From contig CAJBLC010000137.1 of NCBI GenBank assembly GCA_903953805.1, positions 1-35,943 of the forward strand: a stretch of 35,943 nucleotides of DNA, given 5' to 3'. Of the stretch, positions 1-10,431 are shown piece by piece (position 1 is the stretch's first letter; the number at the start of each line of letters is the position of its first letter). This DNA is from an uncultured Actinomycetes bacterium. Lineage in GTDB: Bacteria > Actinomycetota > Actinomycetes > Nanopelagicales > Nanopelagicaceae. The position numbers were made by a program, and so were the translations under genes. Under the pieces are notes generated by a model, which did not search any database, was not told the DNA's origin, and was given only the letters and a program-made list of their open reading frames with translations.

Positions 1-50
1 AAGATACCTAAAACGGTATTGGTATTACCGACATCGATAGCGAGCAACAT
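1..50 (-). CDS. coaX: Type III pantothenate kinase, N-terminal fragment cut by the window edge
   Basis: Minus-strand ATG at 50-48 reads MLLAIDVGNTNTVLGI, the DxGNTN phosphate-binding start of CoaX; begins directly after the nadC stop. Confidence 0.8.
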   Translation of the reverse strand, partial: MLLAIDVGNTNTVLGI

Positions 51-893
51 TTACGACTCCATCCGTAGATCTAATCCGATATCAAGAGCTTTGGCCGAGT
101 GTGTGAGCGCTCCAACAGCGATGAAATCCACACCAGTCTGCGCATATACCTTGGCATTTTCGAGCGAGAGCCCACCAGATGCCTCAAGCTTGGTCTTACC
201 ATTCACAATCGTTACTGCTTCGCGACATTGTTCAACGCTCATATTGTCGAGCATGATCAGATCTGGGTTTCCAACTAACACTTCTTTGAGTTGATCGAGG
301 GTATCAACTTCAATCTCAATATCGGCATCTCGGTACTGTGATCGGACCAGCTCAAAGGCCTTTAAGACCCCACCTGCTGCAACGATGTGATTATCTTTAA
401 TAAGCGCAGCATCAGAGAGCGACATCCGATGATTCGTTCCGCCGCCCATACGAACCGCATATTTTTCGAGCACGCGCCAGCCAGGTGTTGTCTTGCGGGT
501 ATCTCGCACCTGACATTGTGTCCCTGAAACTTCATTTACCCAACGACGTGTCAGCGTTGCAATTCCACTTAAGTGAGTAAGGAAATTTAAAGTGGTGCGC
601 TCAGCGAGCAGAAGTGAACGAACATTTCCACGCGCAATAAGCACGACAGTGCCGGAAGTATTTTCATCTCCATCAATTACCGGAGTTTCTATATCTGTAA
701 TCCCCAAGCGATTGAGCACTGCTATTGCAACTGGGATTCCAGCGATAACGCCACTCTCGCGGAGGCGATATTCAGCTGTTCCAATTTGATCGTCACCGAT
801 TGTTGCGGCAGAGGTGATATCAATACCTGCTGGAATATCCTCACGTATCGCCATCTCAATCAACTCTTGGATATGCGAATCGATAGTGATCAT
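51..893 (-). CDS. nadC: Nicotinate-nucleotide pyrophosphorylase (quinolinate phosphoribosyltransferase)
   Basis: 280 aa; RDTRKTTPGWRVLEKYAVRMGGGTNHRMSLSDAALIKDNH and EASGGL motifs; follows nadB. Confidence 0.95.
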   Translation of the reverse strand: MITIDSHIQELIEMAIREDIPAGIDITSAATIGDDQIGTAEYRLRESGVIAGIPVAIAVLNRLGITDIETPVIDGDENTSGTVVLIARGNVRSLLLAERTTLNFLTHLSGIATLTRRWVNEVSGTQCQVRDTRKTTPGWRVLEKYAVRMGGGTNHRMSLSDAALIKDNHIVAAGGVLKAFELVRSQYRDADIEIEVDTLDQLKEVLVGNPDLIMLDNMSVEQCREAVTIVNGKTKLEASGGLSLENAKVYAQTGVDFIAVGALTHSAKALDIGLDLRMES

Positions 894-2500
894 GGCTTCA
901 CCTCAGCAAATCGAACGCTCCAATTACCCGTCGCGTCATATCTCTGAACTACGCGCTTGTGCCAGAGTGGATCAGTCTCCGGGAAGTCACTACGCCAGTG
1001 AGATCCTCGAGATTCTTTACGCTCTAAGGCACCACGCACGATTGCGGTAGCGAGTAGATGCAAGTTAGAGACTTCCCACGCTTCAATACGCGGTTCAGTA
1101 CTGGTTCGAGAAGCTAATTGATTGAGCGTTGTGAGAGTCTCGTTGAGTGACTCTTCAGAGCGCATCACGCCAGCACCTTCACTCATAGAGAGTTGAATGG
1201 CTAATTTGATTGCTGGGCTCAAGAGAAAACCTTCATTTTGATCTTCGACCGGGAGCACTTGATCAGGAAGATTCGATGCAATATCTGAAGCAATACGCGC
1301 ACCGAAGACAAGTCCCTCAAGTAATGAGTTTGAGGCTAAGCGGTTTGCACCATGAGCTCCGGTACATGCGCTCTCACCACAGACATAGAGGCCCTTCACT
1401 GAGGTTCGGCCATTGAGATCTACAAGGACTCCCCCTGATGCGTAATGAGAGGCTGGAGCTACTGGAATTAACTGCTTTGTGGGGTCGATGCCATTAGCCA
1501 TACAGGATGCATAGATCGTTGGGAATCGAACTTCAAACTCTTTAATTCCCGTTGCATCGAGCCAGACATGGGGAATATTCCATTGGCGCATCTGCGAGAA
1601 AATCTCTTTTGCCACAATATCTCGCGGCGCTAAATCTGCGAGTTCATGTTTTTTTGCCATGAAGCGTTCGCCTTTATGGTTAAGCAAAATGGCGCCTTCG
1701 CCACGAACCGCTTCGCTGATCAATGGTTGTTGTCCACCTTCAGCTGTGTCTCGCCAAAGAACAGTGGGGTGGAATTGAATAAATTCAACATCTGCAACTT
1801 CTGCACCAGCACGAAGTGCAAGAGCGACACCATCTCCTGTTGAAACTGATGGATTAGTTGTTTGTGAATAAACCTGACCCAATCCGCCCGTTGCGACTAC
1901 AACTGCCTTAGCGAGTGCTTGTCCAACGCCATCACGAGTTCCTTCGCCGATAACGTGAAGAGTTACACCACAAACCTGGCCATCTGCATCTTGCAGCGCA
2001 TCGATGGCAAGTGCTCGTTCAATAACTTCGATTCCAGAGTCACCCTTAATTGCTTCAAGAAGCGCACGGGAGACTTCAGCACCGGTTGCATCGCCACCAG
2101 CGTGGAGAATGCGATTGCGATGATGGCCACCTTCGCGGGTGAGTGAAATTTCACCGCTTTCAGATGTATCGAAGACTGCGCCACGTGCGATCAATTTGCG
2201 AACTGCTTCAGGTCCCTCTGTAACAAGTACTTTCACAGCATCGATATCGCAGAGACCTACGCCAGCAATAAGTGTGTCGCTCTCATGTTGATCTGGTGTA
2301 TCGCCAGGCCCAAGTGCAGCGGCGATACCGCCCTGCGCCCACTTTGTTGAACCCTCATCGAGAAGCGCTTTAGTAACGAGCAAGACTGAAAGTCCTGATG
2401 CGCGAAGATTGAGAACAGTTGTAAGACCAGCAACGCCAGAACCAATCACGACAACATCTGCCTGTGTGGTCCAGCCCGGCTTACCCGCTAATAGCTTCAT
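890..2500 (-). CDS. nadB: L-aspartate oxidase
   Basis: FAD GxGxxG (VVVIGSGVAGL), STKWAQGGIAAA, HxAGGDATGAEVSRAL. Start reassigned from 2551 to ATG 2500 (MKLLAGKPG), giving a 4-nt ATGA overlap with panC. Confidence 0.93.
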   Translation of the reverse strand: MKLLAGKPGWTTQADVVVIGSGVAGLTTVLNLRASGLSVLLVTKALLDEGSTKWAQGGIAAALGPGDTPDQHESDTLIAGVGLCDIDAVKVLVTEGPEAVRKLIARGAVFDTSESGEISLTREGGHHRNRILHAGGDATGAEVSRALLEAIKGDSGIEVIERALAIDALQDADGQVCGVTLHVIGEGTRDGVGQALAKAVVVATGGLGQVYSQTTNPSVSTGDGVALALRAGAEVADVEFIQFHPTVLWRDTAEGGQQPLISEAVRGEGAILLNHKGERFMAKKHELADLAPRDIVAKEIFSQMRQWNIPHVWLDATGIKEFEVRFPTIYASCMANGIDPTKQLIPVAPASHYASGGVLVDLNGRTSVKGLYVCGESACTGAHGANRLASNSLLEGLVFGARIASDIASNLPDQVLPVEDQNEGFLLSPAIKLAIQLSMSEGAGVMRSEESLNETLTTLNQLASRTSTEPRIEAWEVSNLHLLATAIVRGALERKESRGSHWRSDFPETDPLWHKRVVQRYDATGNWSVRFAEVKP

Positions 2501-3261
2501 GCGCCCACGCTCATCGCCATATTGTCCAGCAATCTGACCCCATTTACCCAACCGGCAATCAGCGCTCTGCGCTTGGTTGTGCCAGGTGTGGCCAATTCAA
2601 AACTCTCTTCATCGATCACAACGGCATAATCCAGGGTAAATCCTGGCTCTGATTTCAGAATCTCGAGCATTCTCTCTTCTGGATGATTGCTCACTGATGC
2701 TTGATGAAGGGCACGTGAAATGACAAGTGCTGTCCTGCGGCCGTCATCGCCCAATCGAATATTGCGAGAAGAGAGCGCCAGGCCATCGCTATCGCGAATA
2801 AGCGGTGCTGAAATGATCTCTACTGGAATCTGGTTCTTACGAACCCACTCTTTAATAATGAAGAGTTGTTGAAAATCTTTCTCGCCGAAGATTGCATACT
2901 GTGGCTGAACTTTTTTAAAGAGTCGATCAACAACTGTTACGACGCCATCAAAGTGACCTGGACGATTTACACCTTCATATTTATCAGCAAGCGCTCCCGC
3001 ACTAATGATCGTTGGGTTATCGGGGTAGATCTCGTCATAAGTTGGAGCCCAGATCTCTGTCGCTCCTGCAGATCGCGCGAGCTGTGAATCGCCATCAATA
3101 TCTCGGGGATACTTCGCAAGATCATCTTTATTTTCAAATTGAAGTGGGTTGACGAAGATACTTACGACTACGTCATCTGAATACTTCTTTGCGAGTTCAA
3201 TGAGAGATAAGTGGCCAGCATGAAGCGCACCCATGGTGGGGACAAATGCTGTCTTGCTCAT
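2497..3261 (-). CDS. panC: Pantothenate synthetase
   Basis: FVPTMGALHAGHLSLI, VSIFVNPLQF, FGEKDFQQL, LSSRN motifs; 254 aa with short N-terminus. Confidence 0.94.
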   Translation of the reverse strand: MSKTAFVPTMGALHAGHLSLIELAKKYSDDVVVSIFVNPLQFENKDDLAKYPRDIDGDSQLARSAGATEIWAPTYDEIYPDNPTIISAGALADKYEGVNRPGHFDGVVTVVDRLFKKVQPQYAIFGEKDFQQLFIIKEWVRKNQIPVEIISAPLIRDSDGLALSSRNIRLGDDGRRTALVISRALHQASVSNHPEERMLEILKSEPGFTLDYAVVIDEESFELATPGTTKRRALIAGWVNGVRLLDNMAMSVGA

Positions 3262-3300
3262 GTAGTGCTCCAGTCCACTTCGGGTACCAGGCTGCTTGAA

Positions 3301-3735
3301 CTAATGGAGTAATCGTACCTCGCCGAAACCAGGGAGATAAGCCTCGCTATCGATCTCAAGCCATGGATCAAGGACGAAGCGACGCTCATGTGCATGCGGA
3401 TGCGGCAGAGTAAGGAATTCACTTTCGATCACCAAGTCATCGGCTGCGATCAGATCAAGATCCAGCGTTCGGGCTCCCCAGCGTTCGATCCGCTGACGAC
3501 CTGCCGCCAACTCGATCTCTTGCATCTTTCTCAGCAATTCTGTCGGCTCTAATTCGCTCTCTCCGATGAGGACGGCATTGAGGTAATCAGGCTGCTCCGG
3601 GCCTCCGACCGGGGCGGTCTCATGGAATGTCGAGACTTTAACGACGGTGATAATTGCGGCTAATTGATTAATTGCATCAATCAACGTCGCCTCACGGTCC
3701 CCCAAGTTGGAACCTAACGCAATAACGACCTTCAT
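3301..3735 (-). CDS. folK: 2-amino-4-hydroxy-6-hydroxymethyldihydropteridine pyrophosphokinase
   Basis: ALGSNLGDRE, RWGARTLDLDLI, LPHPHAHERRFVLDPW motifs. Confidence 0.95.
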   Translation of the reverse strand: MKVVIALGSNLGDREATLIDAINQLAAIITVVKVSTFHETAPVGGPEQPDYLNAVLIGESELEPTELLRKMQEIELAAGRQRIERWGARTLDLDLIAADDLVIESEFLTLPHPHAHERRFVLDPWLEIDSEAYLPGFGEVRLLH

Positions 3736-4082
3736 CGGTCCCTACGGATATGCACTGCGATCGCAGCCTCAACAGGCGCTTCTGGCTTATAAATCGTTAC
3801 TTCAACGCTCTCAACCAATGGATAGTTCTGCAAGACAGATGTGACTACGCGATCGGCAAGTGTTTCGATGAGATTAACGGGTTCGCCTTCCAAAATCTTT
3901 TTAACATCAGGAACAACCTTGGAATAATCCGTTGCATCATTCACATCGTCGCTCTTAGCTGGTGCAGAGAGATCGGTATACAGAATGAGGTCAGCAAGGA
4001 ATCTCTGTCCGACTCTCCGCTCTTCGGGATAGACGCCATGAAAACCAAAACCGTTGATGCCGCTGATACGAATCTGATCCAT
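3732..4082 (-). CDS. folB: Dihydroneopterin aldolase
   Basis: GFHGVYPEERRVGQRF and NLIETLADRV motifs; ATGA overlap with folK. Confidence 0.94.
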   Translation of the reverse strand: MDQIRISGINGFGFHGVYPEERRVGQRFLADLILYTDLSAPAKSDDVNDATDYSKVVPDVKKILEGEPVNLIETLADRVVTSVLQNYPLVESVEVTIYKPEAPVEAAIAVHIRRDR

Positions 4083-4903
4083 TAGAAGTAGAGCTCCTCA
4101 ATCACTTCAATTGCATCGCGATGGGGCTTAACGCTATGTGTGCGCACTGCCCAGATTTCACGGCGAGCAAGGTCAGCGGTGATCGCTGCAGTTGCATGAT
4201 CTCGATCGCCAGGAATATCCGCACCGATTAATTCACCCAAGAAGCGTTTACGTGATGCACCGATCAAAATGGGATATCCAAGAAGTTGTAACCGTTCAAC
4301 CCCGCGCAACAGTTCCCAGTTATGTTCTGCCGTCTTTGAGAATCCGATACCTGGGTCGAGAATGATCTGCTCTGGTGAGACGCCGACCTTGAGTAACTCT
4401 GTTACCCGTTCATCTAATTCATCTTTAACTTCACTCACGACATTCTCATACGTTGCCAGGTTCTGCATATCTCGGGAATGTCCGCGCCAATGCATTGCAA
4501 TATATTGAATCTGCTGGGAGCCAGCTATGACCTTCGCCATCAATGGATCAGCCAAGCCACCACTCACATCGTTAACGATCGTGGCACCAGCTCCAATCGC
4601 TGCCTTTGCGACCTCAGATCGCATCGTATCGACGCTGATAATGGCGCCTAATTCATGGAGTTCGGTAATGACTGGAATAACGCGATCAAGCTCATCTTCG
4701 AGTGAAACTCGTTCAGCACCAGGGCGAGTCGATTCACCACCCACATCGATGATATCTGCGCCATCATCGATAAGTTGGCGACCATGTTTGATCGCATCGT
4801 CAAAGGCAAAATGTTCACCGCCATCTGCGAAGGAATCCGGTGTGACATTGAGGATTCCCATGACGAGCATCCGCTGATGTTCTGGGCGTCCGTCTTGGCT
4901 CAT
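4082..4903 (-). CDS. folP: Dihydropteroate synthase
   Basis: MGILNVTPDSFADGG, DVGGESTRPGAE, DPGIGFSKTAEHNWELL. Start reassigned from 4984 to ATG 4903 (MSQDGRPE). Confidence 0.94.
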   Translation of the reverse strand: MSQDGRPEHQRMLVMGILNVTPDSFADGGEHFAFDDAIKHGRQLIDDGADIIDVGGESTRPGAERVSLEDELDRVIPVITELHELGAIISVDTMRSEVAKAAIGAGATIVNDVSGGLADPLMAKVIAGSQQIQYIAMHWRGHSRDMQNLATYENVVSEVKDELDERVTELLKVGVSPEQIILDPGIGFSKTAEHNWELLRGVERLQLLGYPILIGASRKRFLGELIGADIPGDRDHATAAITADLARREIWAVRTHSVKPHRDAIEVIEELYF

Positions 4904-4907
4904 GGAA

Positions 4908-5537
4908 TTAATTCTTATTCGATGTAATGAGCGACATCGCTTCAGCGCGAGTTGCTGAGTTTCGAAGTTGTCCGCGCACCGCACTAGTGACGGTACGTGC
5001 TTGTGACTTGCGCACTCCGCGCATCGACATACAGAGGTGTTCGCAATCGATAATCACAATTACTCCTGCGGGTTCTAGAACATCAACCATGGCATCGGCT
5101 ATCTGAGTTGTGAGTCGCTCTTGAACTTGTGGGCGACGTGAATACATATCGACCAATCGAGCAATCTTTGAGAGCCCGGTGATACGTCCGGATGCACCGG
5201 GGATATAACCAACATGAGCAACGCCATGGAATGGAGTTAGATGATGTTCGCAATGTGAGAAGACTTCGATATCGCGAACAATCACGAGCTCTGAATGTCC
5301 CAGATCAAATGTAGTTGTCAGCACATCGGATGGCTTCTGCCAAAGACCAGCAAAGTTTTCCCGGAGCGCTTTTGCTACGCGCGCTGGTGTGTCACGTAAA
5401 CCATCTCGCGTTGGATCTTCACCAATCGCTAAGAGAAGTTCAGTAACTGCCTTCTCAGCACGGTCCTGATCAAATGGCGTCTTGGCATTTCCATCACCAG
5501 GACCCATTGAGAGTGGATTTACTGGGCCATCACTCAC
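4908..5537 (-). CDS. folE: GTP cyclohydrolase I
   Basis: [21 protein letters not shown] and [13 protein letters not shown] 5537 overlaps the ftsH stop (GTGAGTGA); ATG 5507 is an alternative start. Confidence 0.93.
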   Translation of the reverse strand: MSDGPVNPLSMGPGDGNAKTPFDQDRAEKAVTELLLAIGEDPTRDGLRDTPARVAKALRENFAGLWQKPSDVLTTTFDLGHSELVIVRDIEVFSHCEHHLTPFHGVAHVGYIPGASGRITGLSKIARLVDMYSRRPQVQERLTTQIADAMVDVLEPAGVIVIIDCEHLCMSMRGVRKSQARTVTSAVRGQLRNSATRAEAMSLITSNKN

Positions 5538-7545
5538 TAGCTGGCGCTGCCTTCTTGCGAGCGCGCTTTGCTGCTGGCTTCTTCTCAACTGCAGGAGTGC
5601 TCTGCGAATTAGCTGGTGAGAGCGCCACTGGTGGCTGATTGGAAGGGGTTCGATCTGGTGAACCCGTCCAGGCCGGACGCGGCTTCACGCGAGTGATCCC
5701 CTTAAAGATCTCGGCGATATCCTCTTTAAGCAGGGTCTCACGTTCAAGGAGTTCGACCACTAATTGATCAAGGATGGCGCGGTTCTCGACCAAGATATCG
5801 AAGGCCTCTTGGTGGGCATTTTGGATCAAGGCACGAATCTCAGCATCGACGATGCCTGCTACCTCTTCGGAGTAATCGCGTTGATGTCCGTAATCGCGAC
5901 CGAGGAATGGTTCTCCCTCAGAGATGCCGAGTTTGATCGCACCAATGCGCTCGGTCATTCCATATTGAGTAACCATCGCGCGAGCAAGGTTTGTTGCCTT
6001 CTCAATATCGTTTGATGCGCCAGTCGTTGGATCATGGAAGATTAATTCTTCAGCGGCACGACCACCCAATGAGTAAGCGAGTTGATCGAGCATCTGATTG
6101 CGAGTCGTTGCGTAACGATCTTCATCGGGAAGAACCATTGTGTAACCCAGTGCACGACCGCGCGGCATGATCGTGATCTTGTGAACAGGATCGGTATGTG
6201 GAAGGGCCGCAGCAACAAGTGCGTGGCCACCTTCGTGATACGCAGTGATGCGACGCTCTTCTTCAGTCATCAAACGAGTCTTACGTTGTGGTCCTGCCAT
6301 CACGCGATCAATCGCTTCATCAAGAGCTGCAGTTGTAATGACCTTCGCATTCTCACGAGCAGTGAGAAGCGCAGCTTCATTCAATACATTTGCTAGATCA
6401 GCGCCAGTGAATCCTGGTGTGCGCTTTGCAAAATCAGTGAGGTCGACAGATTTAGCGAGTGGCTTACCCTTCGCATGGACTTCAAGGATCGCAGCGCGAC
6501 CTTTGAGATCAGGGCGATCAACTGGAATCTGACGATCGAAACGTCCTGGGCGAAGTAGCGCAGGATCAAGAACATCTGGTCGGTTAGAAGCGGCGATCAA
6601 GATAACTTGGCCATTAGCTTCAAAGCCATCCATCTCAACGAGTAATTGATTGAGAGTCTGTTCGCGTTCATCATGTCCGCCACCAAGTCCGGCACCACGT
6701 TGACGACCGACCGCATCGATCTCGTCGATAAAGATAATTGCTGGTGCATTCTCTTTCGCCTGAGCAAAGAGGTCGCGCACACGAGCTGCACCGACACCAA
6801 CGAACATCTCTACGAAATCAGATCCAGATATGGAGTAGAACGGAACGCTCGCTTCGCCTGCAACAGCACGAGCAAGGAGGGTCTTACCTGTTCCCGGAGG
6901 ACCGTAGAGGAGAACACCCTTAGGAATCTTCGCTCCCATATCCTGATATTTCTTCGGTTCAGCGAGAAAATCCTTGATCTCACGGAGCTCTTGAACTGCC
7001 TCATCAGCGCCAGCCACATCGGCGAAGGTATTTGTTGGGTTCTCTTTATTGTTGAGCTTCGCCTTAGAACGACCAAATTGGAAGACCTTATTTCCACCAT
7101 TGGCATTTCCCATAAAGAGCATAAGCAAGAAGCCAATAAGGAGGAACGGACCAAAGCTATAGAGAAGAGTTGCGAGGAATGAGGTCGTTGGAATCTTGAC
7201 GTTCCACGCCTTTGGCGGTGGATTGCTTGTCAGCAAAGTGACGATCAATGGCTCTTGATTAGCAACGTAGTTCGCTTCAAGTTTCTGTGAACCGTTGACG
7301 TAGACGCCACTCTTCAGGATTACTTGAATCTTCTGATCTTTATCAACGAGCAGAGCTGAATCAACTTTATTTGCAGAGATCTCTGCCAGCACGGTCGATG
7401 TATCTACCTTGATAAATTGATTTCCAGAATTTGAGATTCGACCAAAGACGGAGATAACAACAATCGCGATAATGATCCAGAAAAGTGGTGCGCGTAACCA
7501 CCGACGAATACGCTTCTTCGGAAGTTGAACTTTCTTATCTGCCAC
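5530..7545 (-). CDS. ftsH: ATP-dependent zinc metalloprotease FtsH
   Basis: N-terminal TM segments, Walker A GPPGTGKT, Walker [18 protein letters not shown] zinc motif; Lys/Ala-rich C-terminal tail. Confidence 0.97.
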   Translation of the reverse strand: MADKKVQLPKKRIRRWLRAPLFWIIIAIVVISVFGRISNSGNQFIKVDTSTVLAEISANKVDSALLVDKDQKIQVILKSGVYVNGSQKLEANYVANQEPLIVTLLTSNPPPKAWNVKIPTTSFLATLLYSFGPFLLIGFLLMLFMGNANGGNKVFQFGRSKAKLNNKENPTNTFADVAGADEAVQELREIKDFLAEPKKYQDMGAKIPKGVLLYGPPGTGKTLLARAVAGEASVPFYSISGSDFVEMFVGVGAARVRDLFAQAKENAPAIIFIDEIDAVGRQRGAGLGGGHDEREQTLNQLLVEMDGFEANGQVILIAASNRPDVLDPALLRPGRFDRQIPVDRPDLKGRAAILEVHAKGKPLAKSVDLTDFAKRTPGFTGADLANVLNEAALLTARENAKVITTAALDEAIDRVMAGPQRKTRLMTEEERRITAYHEGGHALVAAALPHTDPVHKITIMPRGRALGYTMVLPDEDRYATTRNQMLDQLAYSLGGRAAEELIFHDPTTGASNDIEKATNLARAMVTQYGMTERIGAIKLGISEGEPFLGRDYGHQRDYSEEVAGIVDAEIRALIQNAHQEAFDILVENRAILDQLVVELLERETLLKEDIAEIFKGITRVKPRPAWTGSPDRTPSNQPPVALSPANSQSTPAVEKKPAAKRARKKAAPASE

Positions 7546-7556
7546 TGCGGATCCCC

Positions 7557-8108
7557 TTATGCATATACGTGCTCAGCGAGCACGCCAATGAAATCTAGAT
7601 TGCGATACTTTTCGTCATAGTCGAGGCCGTAACCAACGACAAACTCTTTTGGAATATCGAAACCAACATACTTAACATCAACCTCTACTTTGGCAGCCTC
7701 TGGCTTGCGAAGCATGGTGAGGATCTCGACGCTAGAAGTGCCACGTGACTCAAGATTTGATTTCAACCAGGCGAGTGTGAGTCCAGTATCAACAATGTCC
7801 TCAACGATAAGCACATGACGACCCGTGATATCGCGATCGAGATCTTTCAGAATTCGAACAACGCCACTTGATTTGGTGCCAGAGCCATAACTTGAGACCG
7901 CCATCCAATCCATTTCGATGTGGCGATTAAGGGCACGCGAGAAGTCAGCCATTGTCATGACTGCACCTTTAAGGATTCCGATAATCAGCAGGTCGCGACC
8001 TTCGTAATCGCGCTCAACTTGGCGCGCTAACTCATGCAGACGTGCTTTGATCTCCTGGCCATTTACGATCACTTTTGCGATATCGCTTCCAGCTGTTGTG
8101 AGATCCAC
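7557..8108 (-). CDS. hpt: Hypoxanthine phosphoribosyltransferase
   Basis: PRPP loop VLIVEDIVDTGLTL; FVVGYGLDYDEKYRNL; GTG start preceded by GAGGAG. Confidence 0.94.
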   Translation of the reverse strand: MDLTTAGSDIAKVIVNGQEIKARLHELARQVERDYEGRDLLIIGILKGAVMTMADFSRALNRHIEMDWMAVSSYGSGTKSSGVVRILKDLDRDITGRHVLIVEDIVDTGLTLAWLKSNLESRGTSSVEILTMLRKPEAAKVEVDVKYVGFDIPKEFVVGYGLDYDEKYRNLDFIGVLAEHVYA

Positions 8109-8145
8109 GGTGCTCCTCTTATATAGGTGTCTTTTAGGGGTAAGG

Positions 8146-9105
8146 CTAAATCGACTGCGAGAGCGAAAGTCTGCCCGAAATTCGGGAAACCTTCACACCA
8201 CCAGGAAGGGAACTCTCCCCTTGGCCCCGCCACGATGTGACGAGCGCCTCTACCGGAGCGAGGTGATCGGCAGTTAATGAGCCTTGGGGGGCTCCCGCCT
8301 CATAGATCGCAGCCCGTAGGACCCGAGCTCGGATGGCGACCGGCAAGGCAGCCAGCTCTTCAATAATCAGATCTGGATGGGTGGCGCGAAAGTCGTGAGC
8401 AATCTGATCGAGGGCATCGGCATCCTCACGAAGAATTCGAGCGCTGCGAGCGAGTGCATCGGTGACGCCTGGGCCGAGTTCGGACTCCAAAAGTGGGAGG
8501 AGATTTTTGCGAACACGTACGCGAGTGAACTCTTCATTCTCATTATGAGGATCAGACCAGAATGAAATATTTTCTTCACGACAAGATTCAATGGTTGTAT
8601 CTCGATCAACGCTGAGAAGTGGTCGTAGGTATTTCCCATCAGAACTTTCCGCAGCCATGCCGCTCAATGATCGTGTTCCAGAACCTCGGGCTAAACCAAG
8701 GAGAACAGTCTCCGCTTGATCATTGAGTGTGTGACCTAAGAAGATTGACTGTGCGCCAAATTCCAGAAGAACTTCATCAAATGCTCGGTACCTTGCCCTA
8801 CGTGCCGATGCCTCTAAGCCATCGGAGATCTCAACTTTTACTTTTTTAATTTCGATTTGATGAAAACCAATCGCGCTCAGAGTCTGCGCCGCAACTTTTG
8901 CAATATCAGCTGAACCTTCTTGTAAGCCATGGTCAATAATCACTGGAATGAGATTCACGGATAAGTCACGTGATTCACGAAAGAGTGCATTGGCAAGCGC
9001 CAGTGAATCGGCACCACCGGAAGCTGCAATCAGAATATTTTCATCTTGTGAAAATCGCGCCAGCCAAGGTCGAACTGCCTGTCGAATGACCAGTGTCGCC
9101 TTCAC
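8146..9105 (-). CDS. tilS: tRNA(Ile)-lysidine synthetase
   Basis: PP-loop AASGGADSLAL, GHTLNDQAET; GTG start; upstream of hpt-ftsH as in many bacteria. Confidence 0.94.
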   Translation of the reverse strand: MKATLVIRQAVRPWLARFSQDENILIAASGGADSLALANALFRESRDLSVNLIPVIIDHGLQEGSADIAKVAAQTLSAIGFHQIEIKKVKVEISDGLEASARRARYRAFDEVLLEFGAQSIFLGHTLNDQAETVLLGLARGSGTRSLSGMAAESSDGKYLRPLLSVDRDTTIESCREENISFWSDPHNENEEFTRVRVRKNLLPLLESELGPGVTDALARSARILREDADALDQIAHDFRATHPDLIIEELAALPVAIRARVLRAAIYEAGAPQGSLTADHLAPVEALVTSWRGQGESSLPGGVKVSRISGRLSLSQSI

Positions 9106-9137
9106 AGGGTTATCTTAAAGTTAAAACGAGAGCTTGG

Positions 9138-10358
9138 TTAGACCCGTCCACCTGAAGGCATGAGGCCTTGGATGCTGTAGATATTGGAGTAGAGGAGGCC
9201 CTTACTCTTTGAGTTCGCCTCCCACATCATGCCATTGCCAGCATAGATCGTGATGTGGTGGATATTTTGAACGCTGCCATCAAATGAATAGAAGAGGAGA
9301 TCGCCAGGTATCAATTGGCTCAAAGGCACGCGCTGGGTGTCAACAAAGTAGAGGGCAGCATTGAGGCGAGACCAGTTCGGATAACCCAAGCCAGCTGCCT
9401 TATATGAGGCATAGACGAGACCTGAGCAGTCGAAAGATTTTGGACCTTGCGCGCCCCAGACATAGGGATATCGAGCAAGTACTTGCGTCTTTGCAAAAGC
9501 AACAGCCGCTGCCCGAATCGCCTCTGTTGAACGAGTTGTCGTACGACCTTTAAAACCACGATCCGGCCAGATCTTCGCCTGATACTTCGTTGTTGTTGCA
9601 ATTGCGGCATTTGCTTCTTCGAGTTGAGCAAGTTGCAACTGCTGTTCAAGTGTAAGTCGAATACTTCGGGCCTTAGCAAGCTCTGCCATCAATTGGTTTT
9701 CGATAGCAAGCAGGCGATTTACTTCCTTCTGTTGTACTGCCTTAGCATCATCTGCAACTTTCTTGGTCGCTGCAACTTGAGCAGTCGCTACTGCCTGTGC
9801 AGCCTTTGTTCGATCTGCTTCAATCTTTGCGGCTTTTGCTACAGCTTCTGCGGCTTGATAACGTGAGAGGGCAGTTGAGTTGCTTGCGCCAAGTTGATTA
9901 AGAGTATTGAGGCGATCAATGAGATCTTGTGGACCATTTGAATTTAAAACTGATTCAAGGTTGGTGAAGCCCGATCCCATGATGTAGGCATTCTGCGCCA
10001 TGCGACCAATCTGTCGATTCTGTTCTGCAACTGCAGCAGCAGTGAGAGCAGCATGTGCAGCGGCTGCATTTGCTTGATCTGTTGCAACCTTGAGTGCAGC
10101 AACTGCCTTGACATATTTCGCCTGTGCAGCTGAAGCAACTGCAGTTAATTGGCGGAGGGTTCCTTGCGCAGCGCTTAATTTTGAGGCGGCGGCATTAGCG
10201 GCAGCTTGCTTCGCAGATTCTGCAGCTTTAGCCGCATCTATCTGAGCCTTGGTTGGCTTCGGGGTCTTTGCAAGTGCGAAATCTGTGGTGATCCCAGTGA
10301 GCAACAGTCCGCTGATAAGGACAGCAGTTGTCGCTTTCATTGCCTTGCTGGTGATCAC
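9138..10358 (-). CDS. Secreted NlpC/P60-family peptidoglycan endopeptidase with N-terminal coiled coil
   Basis: Signal peptide, Ala-rich coiled coil, C-terminal FDCSGLVYASYKAAG and HHITIYAGNGMMWEA; SD AAGGAG before GTG. Confidence 0.92.
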   Translation of the reverse strand: MITSKAMKATTAVLISGLLLTGITTDFALAKTPKPTKAQIDAAKAAESAKQAAANAAASKLSAAQGTLRQLTAVASAAQAKYVKAVAALKVATDQANAAAAHAALTAAAVAEQNRQIGRMAQNAYIMGSGFTNLESVLNSNGPQDLIDRLNTLNQLGASNSTALSRYQAAEAVAKAAKIEADRTKAAQAVATAQVAATKKVADDAKAVQQKEVNRLLAIENQLMAELAKARSIRLTLEQQLQLAQLEEANAAIATTTKYQAKIWPDRGFKGRTTTRSTEAIRAAAVAFAKTQVLARYPYVWGAQGPKSFDCSGLVYASYKAAGLGYPNWSRLNAALYFVDTQRVPLSQLIPGDLLFYSFDGSVQNIHHITIYAGNGMMWEANSKSKGLLYSNIYSIQGLMPSGGRV

Positions 10359-10431
10359 AGAAACTCCTTGGGGTTCTGACGAATTTTACTCGCGTTACCC
10401 CAAAAAACCCTGCATATCAGCGAGGTTGCAG

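Noticed and set aside
5764-7182. Several 60-178 aa ORFs antisense to or overlapping ftsH (e.g. 6646..7182 +)
   Set aside because: They lie wholly inside a strongly conserved gene, have no recognisable domains, and are expected shadow ORFs.
10359-10431. Possible c-di-AMP (ydaO) riboswitch upstream of the NlpC/P60 gene, as in some actinobacteria
   Set aside because: The gap is only 73 nt, too short for that riboswitch, and I saw no matching conserved core.
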